Shown piece by piece: positions 1 through 7,532 of a stretch of 40,011 nucleotides of DNA. A model generated the notes under the pieces. It did not search any database. It saw nothing but the letters and a program-made list of their open reading frames with translations, and was not told the DNA's origin. The DNA is from UBA12088 sp964568345 (GTDB lineage Bacteria; Patescibacteriota; Minisyncoccia; Phycocordibacterales; UBA12088): the NCBI GenBank assembly GCA_964568345.1, contig CAZMPG010000006.1:1-40011 (forward strand), in the 5' to 3' direction. The translations under genes and the position numbers were made by a program. Numbering within the stretch: position 1 is the first letter of the stretch; each line of letters opens with the position of its first letter.

Positions 1-138
1 TAACCATAGCCGTACTATACCAAAATCAGGCCCCGAAAAGTTTCTTTAGCCCAAAGATTCAGTCTTCAAATATCTCTTTACAAAATAGTATTTTTAGTGC
101 ATTATTTTATCGGCACAACTTAATAAGGAGGGTATGCC

Positions 139-774
139 ATGCATCCTGAAGATAGAATGGTCCTTATTGAAGGACTTGACCTTGCTGGCAAGACCACTCT
201 TTGTGAGGGACTTGTTCAGAAACTAGAAGCGATCGGTCTGATAGTCGTTCTCTCAAAAAACAATTTACTGGGACAAAACGCGGTTGGCAAGCGTGCAAAA
301 GAGTATGCACTAGGCACACCTGTCACTAACCTCGAAACGGGAGCTTTGTTTCTCGCATCACATTTCTATGATACTACGTTGTTTCAGATACCTCCCGAGG
401 GTGTGGTTCACCTTCAGGATAGTTCTTGGCTTCGTACCGTTTCGCATCACTCGATGCATGGAACACCCGTTGTCCCAGAATTAGCGGAGGCTTTGTTTGA
501 CGCTCATCCAAAGTTTGGAACTGTCATCTATCTCACTGCAAATATTGAGGTGCGGAAACAGCGAGTTATAGAGCGTGAGGCGAGGCGTCCTGGGACAAAT
601 ACTCCTGGTGACTATATGTCTCATACAGATCCGGACTTCGTCATTAGACACGATCGGAAACTCCTCGATATCACCTACGGGTTTTATCCAGACGTATGTG
701 TAATAGACACCTCAAGTATGTCAGACAAGGAAACGATCGAAGCAGGTTGGAAAATGATAGCATCAAAATTTTAA
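139..774 (+). CDS. P-loop nucleotide kinase, thymidylate kinase-like
   Basis: A 211-residue cytosolic protein that probably phosphorylates a (deoxy)nucleoside or nucleotide with ATP. The N-terminus has a strand followed by a clear Walker A loop, GLDLAGKTT (about residues 11-19). A 'QDSSWLRT' stretch near residue 93 sits where dTMP kinases carry their substrate-binding DR(Y/S) segment. 'YLTANIEVRKQRVIEREARR' near residue 131 looks like the helix and LID arginines of this fold. Length matches dTMP kinases (about 205-215). The start is fixed by a strong Shine-Dalgarno AAGGAGGG at 125-132, six bases before the ATG, which is exceptional in this window. A rho-independent terminator follows the stop, so the gene is monocistronic. 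G+C is lower (42% and 52% in two 60-base lines I counted) than in the sugar genes. The exact substrate cannot be read; deoxynucleoside kinase is an alternative. Confidence 0.75.
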   Translation: MHPEDRMVLIEGLDLAGKTTLCEGLVQKLEAIGLIVVLSKNNLLGQNAVGKRAKEYALGTPVTNLETGALFLASHFYDTTLFQIPPEGVVHLQDSSWLRTVSHHSMHGTPVVPELAEALFDAHPKFGTVIYLTANIEVRKQRVIEREARRPGTNTPGDYMSHTDPDFVIRHDRKLLDITYGFYPDVCVIDTSSMSDKETIEAGWKMIASKF

Positions 775-775
775 C

Positions 776-800
776 AAAAGGCGACGGAGGTCGCCTTTTT
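776..800 (+). terminator. Rho-independent terminator of the kinase gene
   Basis: Perfect 10-bp stem (776-785 with 790-799), GGAG loop, and a T run merged into the 3' arm. It starts two bases after the kinase stop codon. Confidence 0.85.
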
Positions 801-834
801 GCCATTTATACGATATTGATACCAACTTTCAAGT

Positions 835-1317
835 TTGAACTCTGATATACTCGCTCCTGAGCAGGTCCTGCGCATGGTAGAAGTCTTGCTCCATGAATAC
901 AAGACGAACCACGACGCAAATGTATTCGCAAAGATTGCATACTTTCACTTGCAATTTGAAACTATGCATCCGTTTTGTGATGGTAACGGTCGCATCGGAC
1001 GTACGCTCATCAACATGCAGTTGCAGGAGTTTGGCTATCCAAATATCATTATTCGCGACAAAGAAAAGAGTACCTATTACAAAACATTCCCGCATTTTAG
1101 AGACACGAAATCGACCAAACCAATGGAGAAGATACTATATCTCACACTTTCAGAAAGTTTACACAAGCGCATAGCATACTTAGAGGGTAAAGAAATCATT
1201 ACCCTCGCGGAACATGCCAAGAGAGGTTCTCAATCGCTTGCCGGTCTTATTAATGCGGGTCGACGACAGACCATTCCCGCCTTTCGAGAAAAAGGCGTAT
1301 GGAAGATTGGCATATAA
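835..1317 (+). pseudogene. N-terminally truncated Fic-domain protein
   Basis: Fic proteins transfer AMP or a related group to hydroxyl side chains of target proteins. The signature is intact: HPFCDGNGRIGR at about residues 45-56, matching HPFx(D/E)GNGRxxR, preceded by the usual 'HLQFET' helix. The C-terminal 40 residues (TLAEHAKRG...FREKGVWKIG) resemble the helix-turn-helix tail found on many Fic proteins. What is missing is everything upstream of the core helix, normally 100-200 residues including the inhibitory (S/T)xxxE(G/N) helix of class II. The open frame begins at 820 just after an in-frame TGA at 817, only 20 bases beyond the previous gene's terminator, so nothing larger fits. The only early start is TTG at 835, with no Shine-Dalgarno. 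Most likely a decayed remnant; a short unregulated Fic enzyme is possible but less likely. Confidence 0.65.
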
Positions 1318-1575
1318 CACAGTTCACGTACGCACGACATCCACAACATCGTCAAAAGCATCCAGAGCATCGTGCGCAAGGATGCGGGTGGATGGCGATG
1401 TGCAGCGTCTCTCACAGCTCGTGTGGATTCTCTCAGTGCCGTTTGGTAGTATGAAGTGGGTGGAGACCACGGTTACCCACTGTGGATTCGAACAAACACA
1501 GCGAGGGGTAGGGAGACTGAAGAAATAGTGCCTGTCCCCAATACCCAATACCAAAAGGGGCGTTTGCGTAGGTCC
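1318..1575. other. Non-coding spacer between Fic remnant and DUF2238 gene
   Basis: No convincing gene. The Fic frame stays open for about 40 codons after its stop, which may be the tail of the decayed gene. A 'GGATTCGAAC' string near 1483 recalls a tRNA T-arm, but no cloverleaf forms around it. Confidence 0.5.
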
Positions 1576-1581
1576 TATACT
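1576..1581 (+). promoter_or_regulatory. -10 element directly upstream of DUF2238 gene
   Basis: TATACT ends 7 bases before ATG 1589, so a transcript would start at or next to the start codon. No good -35 is visible. It belongs to the window-wide set of -10 boxes placed 6-10 bases before an ATG. Confidence 0.5.
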
Positions 1582-1588
1582 GGTGCAC

Positions 1589-2623
1589 ATGCCAAATATT
1601 TTTCTTACGAGCATTGCCACTCTAATGGCGATCGCTGCCGGATACTTCTCCGGTGTCGGATTTGCGTGTACGTTTTTGGAACAACTGCTTGTTGGGGTGA
1701 TTACATTGGCGGTTTACCTGCTGGCTGCGCGACGCGGTGTTGAGCCTTTCTCGCTGGTCGTGGGAGCAAGTGTCACCCTGTCGGCGTCACTCGGGTGTGC
1801 GTTCTACAACGTGAGCTTGGCGAGTGGACCGCTCACCACATCGTTTGCACTTGCCCCCTACAGCATACTTACTCTGACACTCGCGGCGACGCTCGGTATC
1901 TGGTACTTGTATGAACACCTGCCATCCCAGCAACGGTATAGCGGTATTTTGCTCGGCCTCTTCATCCTCAACTGGTGTATTCTCGCGTTCAATGTCCGGT
2001 TCTTTGACGATTGGAAAATGGAGAACTGGTTGACTGTGCCGTTTGTGGTACTCATGTATGCGACCCATCGCATGTTTCGCTTATCGAATATTTCCTATGC
2101 GCTCATGTTCGTGTATATCATGCTCCATATCTATGGGTCGCATTACACGTACGCCGAGGTTCCATTTGGGTACTGGATGCAGGATGTGTTTACCATGACC
2201 CGCAACCACTACGACCGGATCGTGCATTTCAGTTTTGGCTTTCTCCTTGCCTACCCGATACGAGAACTGGTCGTCCGCGTCAGTAACACCCGAGGTGTGT
2301 GGGGGTTCTGGTTCCCAGTTGAGTTCGTGTTGGCATTCTCCTGTGTGTATGAATTGCTCGAGTGGTGGGTCGCTGTCATGTTTGGTGGTGATCTGGGTAT
2401 TGCGTATCTTGGTACACAGGGCGATGTGTGGGACGCTCAGAAAGACATGTTCCTTGCTGGCCTGGGTTCTGTCATTGCGATGCTTCTGACAGTTTGTATT
2501 GTGTGGTACTACCGCCGAGGCGACTTCCTCTATGAGTTGCGCGAGAGTCTTCGGGTGAAGCAGCGTGCTGTGCTTGGTGAAGAGGCGCTCAGTACGATAC
2601 GCGCAGTAACCAGAAAATCATAG
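1589..2623 (+). CDS. DUF2238 / YjdF-family integral membrane protein with N-terminal extension
   Basis: A 344-residue polytopic membrane protein of unknown function. The C-terminal two thirds carry the hallmarks of the YjdF/DUF2238 family: 'MENWLTV' around residue 138, 'LHIYGSHYTYAEVP' near 180, 'RNHYDRIVHFSFG' near 207, 'YELLEWW' near 254 and 'GTQGDVWDAQKDM' near 277. Conserved His, Asp and Glu residues in and between the membrane segments suggest a buried polar or metal site. YjdF proteins are usually about 200-220 residues; here about 115 extra N-terminal residues form roughly four more hydrophobic segments. Start chosen at ATG 1589; GTG 1583, two codons earlier, is possible. The gene stands alone with spacers on both sides. 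Confidence 0.75.
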   Translation: MPNIFLTSIATLMAIAAGYFSGVGFACTFLEQLLVGVITLAVYLLAARRGVEPFSLVVGASVTLSASLGCAFYNVSLASGPLTTSFALAPYSILTLTLAATLGIWYLYEHLPSQQRYSGILLGLFILNWCILAFNVRFFDDWKMENWLTVPFVVLMYATHRMFRLSNISYALMFVYIMLHIYGSHYTYAEVPFGYWMQDVFTMTRNHYDRIVHFSFGFLLAYPIRELVVRVSNTRGVWGFWFPVEFVLAFSCVYELLEWWVAVMFGGDLGIAYLGTQGDVWDAQKDMFLAGLGSVIAMLLTVCIVWYYRRGDFLYELRESLRVKQRAVLGEEALSTIRAVTRKS

Positions 2624-2724
2624 TCCCCGCACAACAAATTCACGTAACTCCCCAATCCCTAGGAAACCCGTCCCGCCAGCGCCCGTCTCGTCGAGATGCA
2701 CCCCCAGTATCAAGTTACATTGAT

Positions 2725-2791
2725 CCCCCCACCCAATACAAAGAGGTTGCACTATTCATCCGTCGGGTGTTTTGTATTACGTGGGTGGGGG
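2725..2791. repeat. Long inverted repeat (hairpin) downstream of DUF2238 gene
   Basis: Left arm 2725-2742 and right arm 2771-2791 pair over 9 + 8 bp, interrupted by a 4-base bulge on the right side, with a 28-base loop. The outer part of the stem is C5/G5 and the inner part ATACAAA/TTTGTAT. It lacks a T tract, so it may be a remnant of a small palindromic element rather than a simple terminator. Confidence 0.6.
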
Positions 2792-2801
2792 AAGACTAAC
2801 G

Positions 2802-2838
2802 GTGGTGGATAGTTCGAACAGTGGTGGATAGTTCGAAA
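2802..2838. repeat. Tandem duplication, 19-bp unit, two copies
   Basis: GTGGTGGATAGTTCGAA is repeated at 2802 and 2821 with the unit edge diverging after 17 identical bases. It lies 45-80 bases upstream of the VOC gene start and could be an operator or slippage product. Confidence 0.7.
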
Positions 2839-2882
2839 CGGCAAGTGTCGCCCGTACGTTTAAAAGTAATCACACAAACACT

Positions 2883-3275
2883 ATGTACAAAGTCACCCAT
2901 TTTGAGTTTCCGTGGGACGATAAGGAGCGCGCGCAGGCGTTCTACCAGGAGGTATTTGGCTGGAAGCCATTCGAGTGGGAGCAGTTTGGCTACACGAGCT
3001 GGCAAACGGGCCCGGTGGATGAGAAGATGCAGCCCACAGAGCCAGGCTTCATCAACGGGGGGAGCAGCAAGCGTGACCCGAGCATGCCGCACCCGATGTT
3101 CTACCTTGCGGTGGACGACATTGACGGCGTGCTCGCGCAGGTCGTCGCCCACGGAGGTTCGGTCGTTCGGGGCAAGACGCCGCTCGGCGCGCAGGGCGAG
3201 TGGGGCTTTCTCGCGTGGTTCAAGGACTCCGAGGGGAATGTACTCGGCTTGTCGCAGTACACAAGTCCGGAGTAG
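2883..3275 (+). CDS. VOC-superfamily (glyoxalase-like) protein
   Basis: A 130-residue cytosolic protein with the paired beta-alpha-beta-beta-beta layout of the vicinal-oxygen-chelate fold. The first module starts 'MYKVTHFEFP' with His6 in the usual metal-ligand position, followed by 'RAQAFYQEVFGWK', the family's characteristic helix and turn. The second module contains 'MFYLAVDDIDGVLAQVVAHGG' (about residues 75-95) and ends 'FKDSEGNVLGLSQ' (about 112-124), whose Glu is the typical second-half metal ligand. Length matches single-domain VOC proteins, which dimerise to form the active site. The substrate cannot be inferred; members include glyoxalase I, dioxygenases and antibiotic-binding proteins. 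Monocistronic, with no clear Shine-Dalgarno. Confidence 0.85.
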   Translation: MYKVTHFEFPWDDKERAQAFYQEVFGWKPFEWEQFGYTSWQTGPVDEKMQPTEPGFINGGSSKRDPSMPHPMFYLAVDDIDGVLAQVVAHGGSVVRGKTPLGAQGEWGFLAWFKDSEGNVLGLSQYTSPE

Positions 3276-3461
3276 CGAGCAGCGTATCGCGCCTACACCT
3301 GGAGGATGCCGGACTTCCTCCATACATACCATCCTCACCACAACCCCTCCTCGAGAGGGCTGCGGTGCTCCGGTAGGTGCGATACGGCACTTGAACAATG
3401 TGGCAGAGAGGAGTACAACAGAAAGCGGAATACTTAAATACTTGGAAAAAATGGGGTATAT

Positions 3462-4085
3462 ATGGCCGACTGGTGGGCATTGCCGGGGATTGAGCTTGGC
3501 TTTGTTATGGGCCTTAGCAAGCCATACGGAGACTGGCTGATGCAGCTTGCGGACGCGCGCACGGAGTTCCCGGAGATTCCTCTGGTGAGGGTTTCGGGTG
3601 CGCAGCAGCCTGCGCTCCTGCGTTTTTCCTGCACGGTACCCGAGCGCGGCGCTCCGGGGGAGCTCTTCGATAGCATGATTGAAGAGTTTTCCGACATTGC
3701 TCCCCTCCTCGGGCCACTCGAACCTGGCAGTATTGTCTACGAAAGGTCTAACGATGGTGTTGTGCTCTCTCTGTGTGTTACGGATCAGTTCTTGTGGTAC
3801 GACCGTGCGGTGTGGCGCACGCTGCTGTCGTACACGTCACAGGTGACCCGCTACATGCCCGGGCTCTACCTTGGTACGGGTCTTCGTTCAGAGTTCTACG
3901 TGCATGCCATGCCCGACTACCCGGAAGAAGAGCACCTCTACCCTGCGTGGCTCGGGTTCGCCGTCTTGATAGGCGGTGCGTGGTACCTCCTGAAGCGGAT
4001 GCAGGTCGGGCAGGCGAGGGTTTCCTGTTTTCCCACGTGGCGGCGCTTTCTTAGGGTGAGTGATCGGGCACACGCACGGATATGA
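3462..4085 (+). CDS. Hypothetical protein with one C-terminal membrane segment
   Basis: A 207-residue protein I do not recognise. Most of it looks like a soluble mixed alpha/beta domain. Near the C-terminus (about residues 164-180, 'PAWLGFAVLIGGAWYLL') there is a single hydrophobic segment followed by a basic tail rich in Arg, which would place the tail in the cytoplasm and the large domain outside if it is a true anchor. Start chosen at ATG 3462; there is no ribosome binding site. The gene is followed closely by a strong hairpin and is probably transcribed alone. Codon use is like the neighbours, which supports it being real. Confidence 0.6.
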   Translation: MADWWALPGIELGFVMGLSKPYGDWLMQLADARTEFPEIPLVRVSGAQQPALLRFSCTVPERGAPGELFDSMIEEFSDIAPLLGPLEPGSIVYERSNDGVVLSLCVTDQFLWYDRAVWRTLLSYTSQVTRYMPGLYLGTGLRSEFYVHAMPDYPEEEHLYPAWLGFAVLIGGAWYLLKRMQVGQARVSCFPTWRRFLRVSDRAHARI

Positions 4086-4092
4086 GCATACA

Positions 4093-4124
4093 AAGCGGCG
4101 GATATTCCGCCGCTTGCGTTTTAT
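4093..4124 (+). terminator. Hairpin terminator after the hypothetical gene
   Basis: Perfect 10-bp stem (4093-4102 with 4106-4115) with a 3-base loop, followed after GCG by a TTTTA tract. It starts 7 bases past the stop codon. Confidence 0.75.
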
Positions 4125-4211
4125 ACCGACCTCACGCACACTTGAGGGTGCGAGGACGTGTTCCCCGTGATATTCCTCGTCCCACTATCTGTCTGTTGTC
4201 CTTCGTCTCGC

Positions 4212-5234
4212 ATGCGCTTCCTCATCGTCACCCCGCTTCTCCCGCCTGAACCAGGTGGTCCCAGCTACTACGCGGTCGGGCTCCGCGGTGCGTTCGAGCG
4301 GGCAGGGCATACGGCAAGCATCCTCGCATTTCGTGAGGTGCGTCGGTACGTAAGCGGGGTGCGGCACCTCCTCTTCCTCTACAAGGCGCTCTGGGCGGCA
4401 CGGCACGTCGACACGCTCATCATCCTCGACACGGTATCGGTCGCACTACCCGCAGTACTCGCTGGCTGGGTGCTCGGGAAGCGCACGGTGCTGCGGACCG
4501 GCGGCGACTTCGTGTGGGAGCGCTACGTCGAGCGCACAGGCGAGCTCGTGCGCCTCTCTGCGTTCTACCAAGCCCCCCGCAGCCTCTCGTGGAAGGAGCG
4601 GCTGCTCGTGGTACTCCAGCGGCATATCGTGTTTCGGCTCGTCACCACGATCGTGTACTCAAGCCGCTGGCAGCGCGATGCGTGGCGTGTGCCGTACCAC
4701 ATACCTGATAGCAAGACCGCGGTTATCGAGAACACGTACCCCGAGAAGACGAATGACGCGGTGGGTGGCGGGGCATACCTCTGTGCCTGGCGACCGACAG
4801 GATTCAAAAACATTCCGACGCTCGAACGTGCGTATGCGCTCGCGCGGGAGCGAGATCCGCGGGTAACACTCGACCTCCTCAAAGGGGTGCCCCGTGAGGA
4901 GGTCCAGGGGCGGATGCGCATCGCTCGGGCCCTCGTCATCCCCTCACTCTCCGAAGTGAGCCCAAACCTTGCGATGGAGGCGCTTGCGATGGGGCTCCCC
5001 GTCATCCTCACCGAGGAGTGTGGCACGCGGGAGCGCTTCGGCGACGCGGTGACCTGGGTGAATCCGAACGACCCCGAGTCCATAGCTGTCGCACTCGTTG
5101 CCCTCATGGACCCCGAGCAGTATGCGCGTGCGCGGGAGCGGGCGCAGGCATTCGCGTTTACCCGGTCGTACGACGATATCGCGCGAGAGTTTGCTGCGTG
5201 CTCAGAAGCGGGCGCGACGACGAGCACCGTGTAA
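4212..5234 (+). CDS. GT4-type glycosyltransferase
   Basis: A 340-residue GT-B fold enzyme expected to add a sugar from a nucleotide sugar to a lipid-linked glycan at the inner membrane face. The N-terminal Rossmann half starts 'MRFLIVTPLLPPEPGGPSYY', with the glycine-rich acceptor loop. The donor-binding half contains 'SEVSPNLAMEALAMGLPVI' near residue 252, which carries the E-x7-E type GT4 motif (E253...E261) and the usual 'MGLPV' turn. Length is slightly short for the family (about 350-400). Start taken at ATG 4212 because the frame upstream (from GTG 4158) reads as non-family sequence. It begins the sugar cluster, right after a terminator. Donor and linkage cannot be predicted. Confidence 0.85.
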   Translation: MRFLIVTPLLPPEPGGPSYYAVGLRGAFERAGHTASILAFREVRRYVSGVRHLLFLYKALWAARHVDTLIILDTVSVALPAVLAGWVLGKRTVLRTGGDFVWERYVERTGELVRLSAFYQAPRSLSWKERLLVVLQRHIVFRLVTTIVYSSRWQRDAWRVPYHIPDSKTAVIENTYPEKTNDAVGGGAYLCAWRPTGFKNIPTLERAYALARERDPRVTLDLLKGVPREEVQGRMRIARALVIPSLSEVSPNLAMEALAMGLPVILTEECGTRERFGDAVTWVNPNDPESIAVALVALMDPEQYARARERAQAFAFTRSYDDIAREFAACSEAGATTSTV

Positions 5235-5346
5235 TACTATCTTCAGCCGACCATGAGGACAGTAGCGATCAATCTAGCATTTTCCACTTCGCTGCGGCTC
5301 GCGGTCGCTATGGTGGCGCTTTCCTGGCGGTTGATTAGCAATGGTG

Positions 5347-5352
5347 TACTAT
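5347..5352 (+). promoter_or_regulatory. -10 element before second GT4 gene
   Basis: TACTAT lies 9 bases before ATG 5362. It argues for that start rather than the upstream ATG 5341, which would put the box inside the coding region. Confidence 0.4.
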
Positions 5353-5361
5353 TTCATCCAC

Positions 5362-6501
5362 ATGCGCATACTCTTTCTCGGTCTTGATCGGCAGGTCTTC
5401 GTGGAGGGTTCGGAGGCGAGGGAACGCATGCGCCGCTACACGGCGCTCGGCGATGAGGTACACCTCATCATGTTCACGCTCCGTGCGATGAGCCACGTCG
5501 AAACGAAGCTCGCCGACAATGTGTTCGTGCACCCGACGCGCTCGCGGAGTCGTGCGTGCTACATTCCTGACGCGGTGCGGCTAGGTAAGACGTTTGGACA
5601 CATCGACCTCGTGAGCTCCCAGGACCCCTTCGAGTGCGCGATTGCGAGCATCCTGCTTGCGCGGCACCACCAAGCGTCGCTCCAGGTGCAGATGCACATT
5701 GACCCGTTCAACCCCTACTTCAAGCGGGAGTCCTTGCTCAACCGCTTCCGGCCGTTCCTCGCGCGGCACACTCTGCCGTACGCGGACTGCATCCGTCCGG
5801 TCTCCGAGCGGATCAAGCAGTCTGTGGCGCGCGAGGGGGTGCGGGTGCGACGCACCCCGGTGGTGCTCCCCGTGTACGTTGATGTGACCCGCTTCAAGAC
5901 CGGTAGCGCAACGGTGGACCTCCACACACGCTACCCGCAGCACCCACACCTCGTCCTCATGGCGGGGAGGCTGGTGCCCCAGAAGGATATACCGACCGCC
6001 TTGCGCGCGTTCCAGACCGTCCATACGAAGCTTCCCGACGCAGGCCTTGTCATTGTCGGAGAGGGTCCCGATGCTCAAGCGTTGCACGCGGAGGTGGCTC
6101 GCTTGGGGCTCGATGGCTGTGTGCACTTCGAACCATGGCAGAACGACATGCTCTCATACCTAAAGACAGCGGATGTGTTCCTCATGACCTCTACGCACGA
6201 AGGCTACCAGCGGGCGCTCGGGGAAGCAGCAGCGGCTGGGGCTCCGGTCGTCACGACCGACACGGGGCCGGTGGGGAGCATCTACCGGGACCGGGACACC
6301 GTGCTCGCGTGTCCGGTCGGCGACGCGGCGTGTATTGCAGAACGCGTGACAGAGCTCCTGACGAAGCCTGTCCTCCGGGAGGAGCTTACGCAGCGGGCGC
6401 GCGAGGTCTCTGAAACAGCCATTGCACCGAACTACGACGACTACCTCGCCACGTACCGCGCGCAGCTCGAAGCATGTGCTCGGGTTTCGAGGGGCGTATG
6501 A
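5362..6501 (+). CDS. GT4-family glycosyltransferase
   Basis: A 379-residue GT-B enzyme. The N-terminal half starts 'MRILFLGLDRQVF', a form common in exopolysaccharide clusters. The C-terminal half has the textbook donor-site sequence: 'LMAGRLVPQKDIPTALRAF' near residue 197, 'LVIVGEGPDAQAL' near 227 and 'STHEGYQRALGEAAAAG' near 275. The last carries the EX7E motif (E278/E286) that contacts phosphate and ribose of the nucleotide sugar. Length is typical. The last codons overlap the next gene (ATGA at 6498), so the two are translationally coupled. It probably acts on a polyprenyl-pyrophosphate-linked oligosaccharide at the cytoplasmic face. Confidence 0.9.
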   Translation: MRILFLGLDRQVFVEGSEARERMRRYTALGDEVHLIMFTLRAMSHVETKLADNVFVHPTRSRSRACYIPDAVRLGKTFGHIDLVSSQDPFECAIASILLARHHQASLQVQMHIDPFNPYFKRESLLNRFRPFLARHTLPYADCIRPVSERIKQSVAREGVRVRRTPVVLPVYVDVTRFKTGSATVDLHTRYPQHPHLVLMAGRLVPQKDIPTALRAFQTVHTKLPDAGLVIVGEGPDAQALHAEVARLGLDGCVHFEPWQNDMLSYLKTADVFLMTSTHEGYQRALGEAAAAGAPVVTTDTGPVGSIYRDRDTVLACPVGDAACIAERVTELLTKPVLREELTQRAREVSETAIAPNYDDYLATYRAQLEACARVSRGV

Positions 6502-7475
6502 GCGAGTGCCCGAAAATCGTCACCCTCGGCGGTGGCACCGGCCAGTTTGCGCTCCTCAGCGGACTCAAGCAGTGTCATGCGGACGTCACCGCGGTCGTCG
6601 CCATGTCGGACGATGGGGGCTCGACGGGGGTCCTGCGCGACGAGCTCGGCGTCTTGCCACCCGGCGATGTGCGCCAGTGCCTCGTCGCACTCTCTGAGGC
6701 GGACGCGACGCTGCGCGCGCTCTTCACTCACCGGTTCGACCGGGGATCGCTCAAGGGGCACACGTTCGGCAACCTCTTCCTCTCCGCGCTCGAGCACGTC
6801 TCCGGCTCGCTCGACCGCGCGATAGCGGAGGCAGGGCACATCCTCAAGATTAGCGGCACCGTGCTGCCGGTGACCCACACGAAGACTCGCCTCACGATGA
6901 CGCTCGGGAATGGCAAGGTGCTCGAGGGTGAACATGCGATCGCAAGCTACCTCCTCATCTCGAAGTTTGGCGTCGCCTCTATGGCGCTTACGCCAGAGGC
7001 CGAGCTCGGGAGCGCGGTGCGTTGTGCGGTCGAGGCGGCAGATCTCATCGTGCTTGGGCCGGGAAGCCTCTACTCCTCGCTCGTGCCGGTCCTCCTCACT
7101 CGGGGTTTGCCCGAGGTGCTCGCCCGTGCTCGCGCTCCGAAGGTCTTCGTCGCGAACCTCATGAACACGTACGGCCACACCGACGGCTTCACGTGCAGCC
7201 GGTACGTCGAGGAGCTTGAGCGCCTCGCGGGCATGTCCTTCATAGACCGCGTGCTCTACAATACCGTGCCGCCTGCCCCCGAGCTCGTCGCGCGGTACGT
7301 CGACGAGGGCGAGCCGGTGTCCTGCGTGAGCACCGCTACCGGCCGCGTGCGGTACGTGGGTGCAGACCTCCTCGCTGATGCGGTTGCGCATCCGGCACCG
7401 GGCGATCCCCTCCGGCGCACCCTGATACGCCACGATCCCGACAAGCTCGCGCGGGCCGTGTTGAGTCTCCTGTAG
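6498..7475 (+). CDS. YvcK/CofD-like family protein (UPF0052)
   Basis: A 325-residue Rossmann-type protein of the YvcK branch of the CofD family. In Firmicutes and Actinobacteria YvcK binds UDP-sugars (UDP-GlcNAc) and links carbon metabolism to peptidoglycan synthesis and cell shape; CofD itself transfers phospholactate to F420 precursors. Visible motifs are the N-terminal 'KIVTLGGGTGQF' (residues 6-17), 'AMSDDGGSTGVLRDE' (about 35-49), 'PPGDVRQCL' (55-63), 'GNLFLSAL' and 'LGPGSLYSSL' (about 187-196). The GGGTG and DDGGSTG loops are the nucleotide-binding elements. No F420 genes are nearby, favouring the YvcK role. ATG 6498 overlaps the previous stop as ATGA, which fixes the start and suggests joint expression with a glycosyltransferase. 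Confidence 0.9.
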   Translation: MSECPKIVTLGGGTGQFALLSGLKQCHADVTAVVAMSDDGGSTGVLRDELGVLPPGDVRQCLVALSEADATLRALFTHRFDRGSLKGHTFGNLFLSALEHVSGSLDRAIAEAGHILKISGTVLPVTHTKTRLTMTLGNGKVLEGEHAIASYLLISKFGVASMALTPEAELGSAVRCAVEAADLIVLGPGSLYSSLVPVLLTRGLPEVLARARAPKVFVANLMNTYGHTDGFTCSRYVEELERLAGMSFIDRVLYNTVPPAPELVARYVDEGEPVSCVSTATGRVRYVGADLLADAVAHPAPGDPLRRTLIRHDPDKLARAVLSLL

Positions 7476-7513
7476 GCGTGCGTGTAACTGGTGCGGCGCG
7501 ACGGTCGTTTATT

Positions 7514-7522
7514 TGGTATAGT
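7514..7522 (+). promoter_or_regulatory. Extended -10 promoter of nucleotide-sugar dehydrogenase gene
   Basis: TGG immediately precedes TATAGT (7517-7522), an extended -10. ATG 7533 lies 10 bases downstream, consistent with a leaderless transcript. No good -35 is seen. Confidence 0.55.
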
Positions 7523-7532
7523 AACCAGCGTT

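Noticed and set aside
1318..1450. Continuation of the Fic frame beyond its stop as a missed exon-like or frameshift extension
   Set aside because: The Fic C-terminus ends at the usual 'GVWKIG' position, so the stop is natural; the later sequence has no recognisable domain.
1470..1505. Possible minus-strand tRNA because of a GGATTCGAAC string
   Set aside because: The five bases flanking the would-be T-loop are not complementary, and no acceptor or anticodon stem can be drawn around it.
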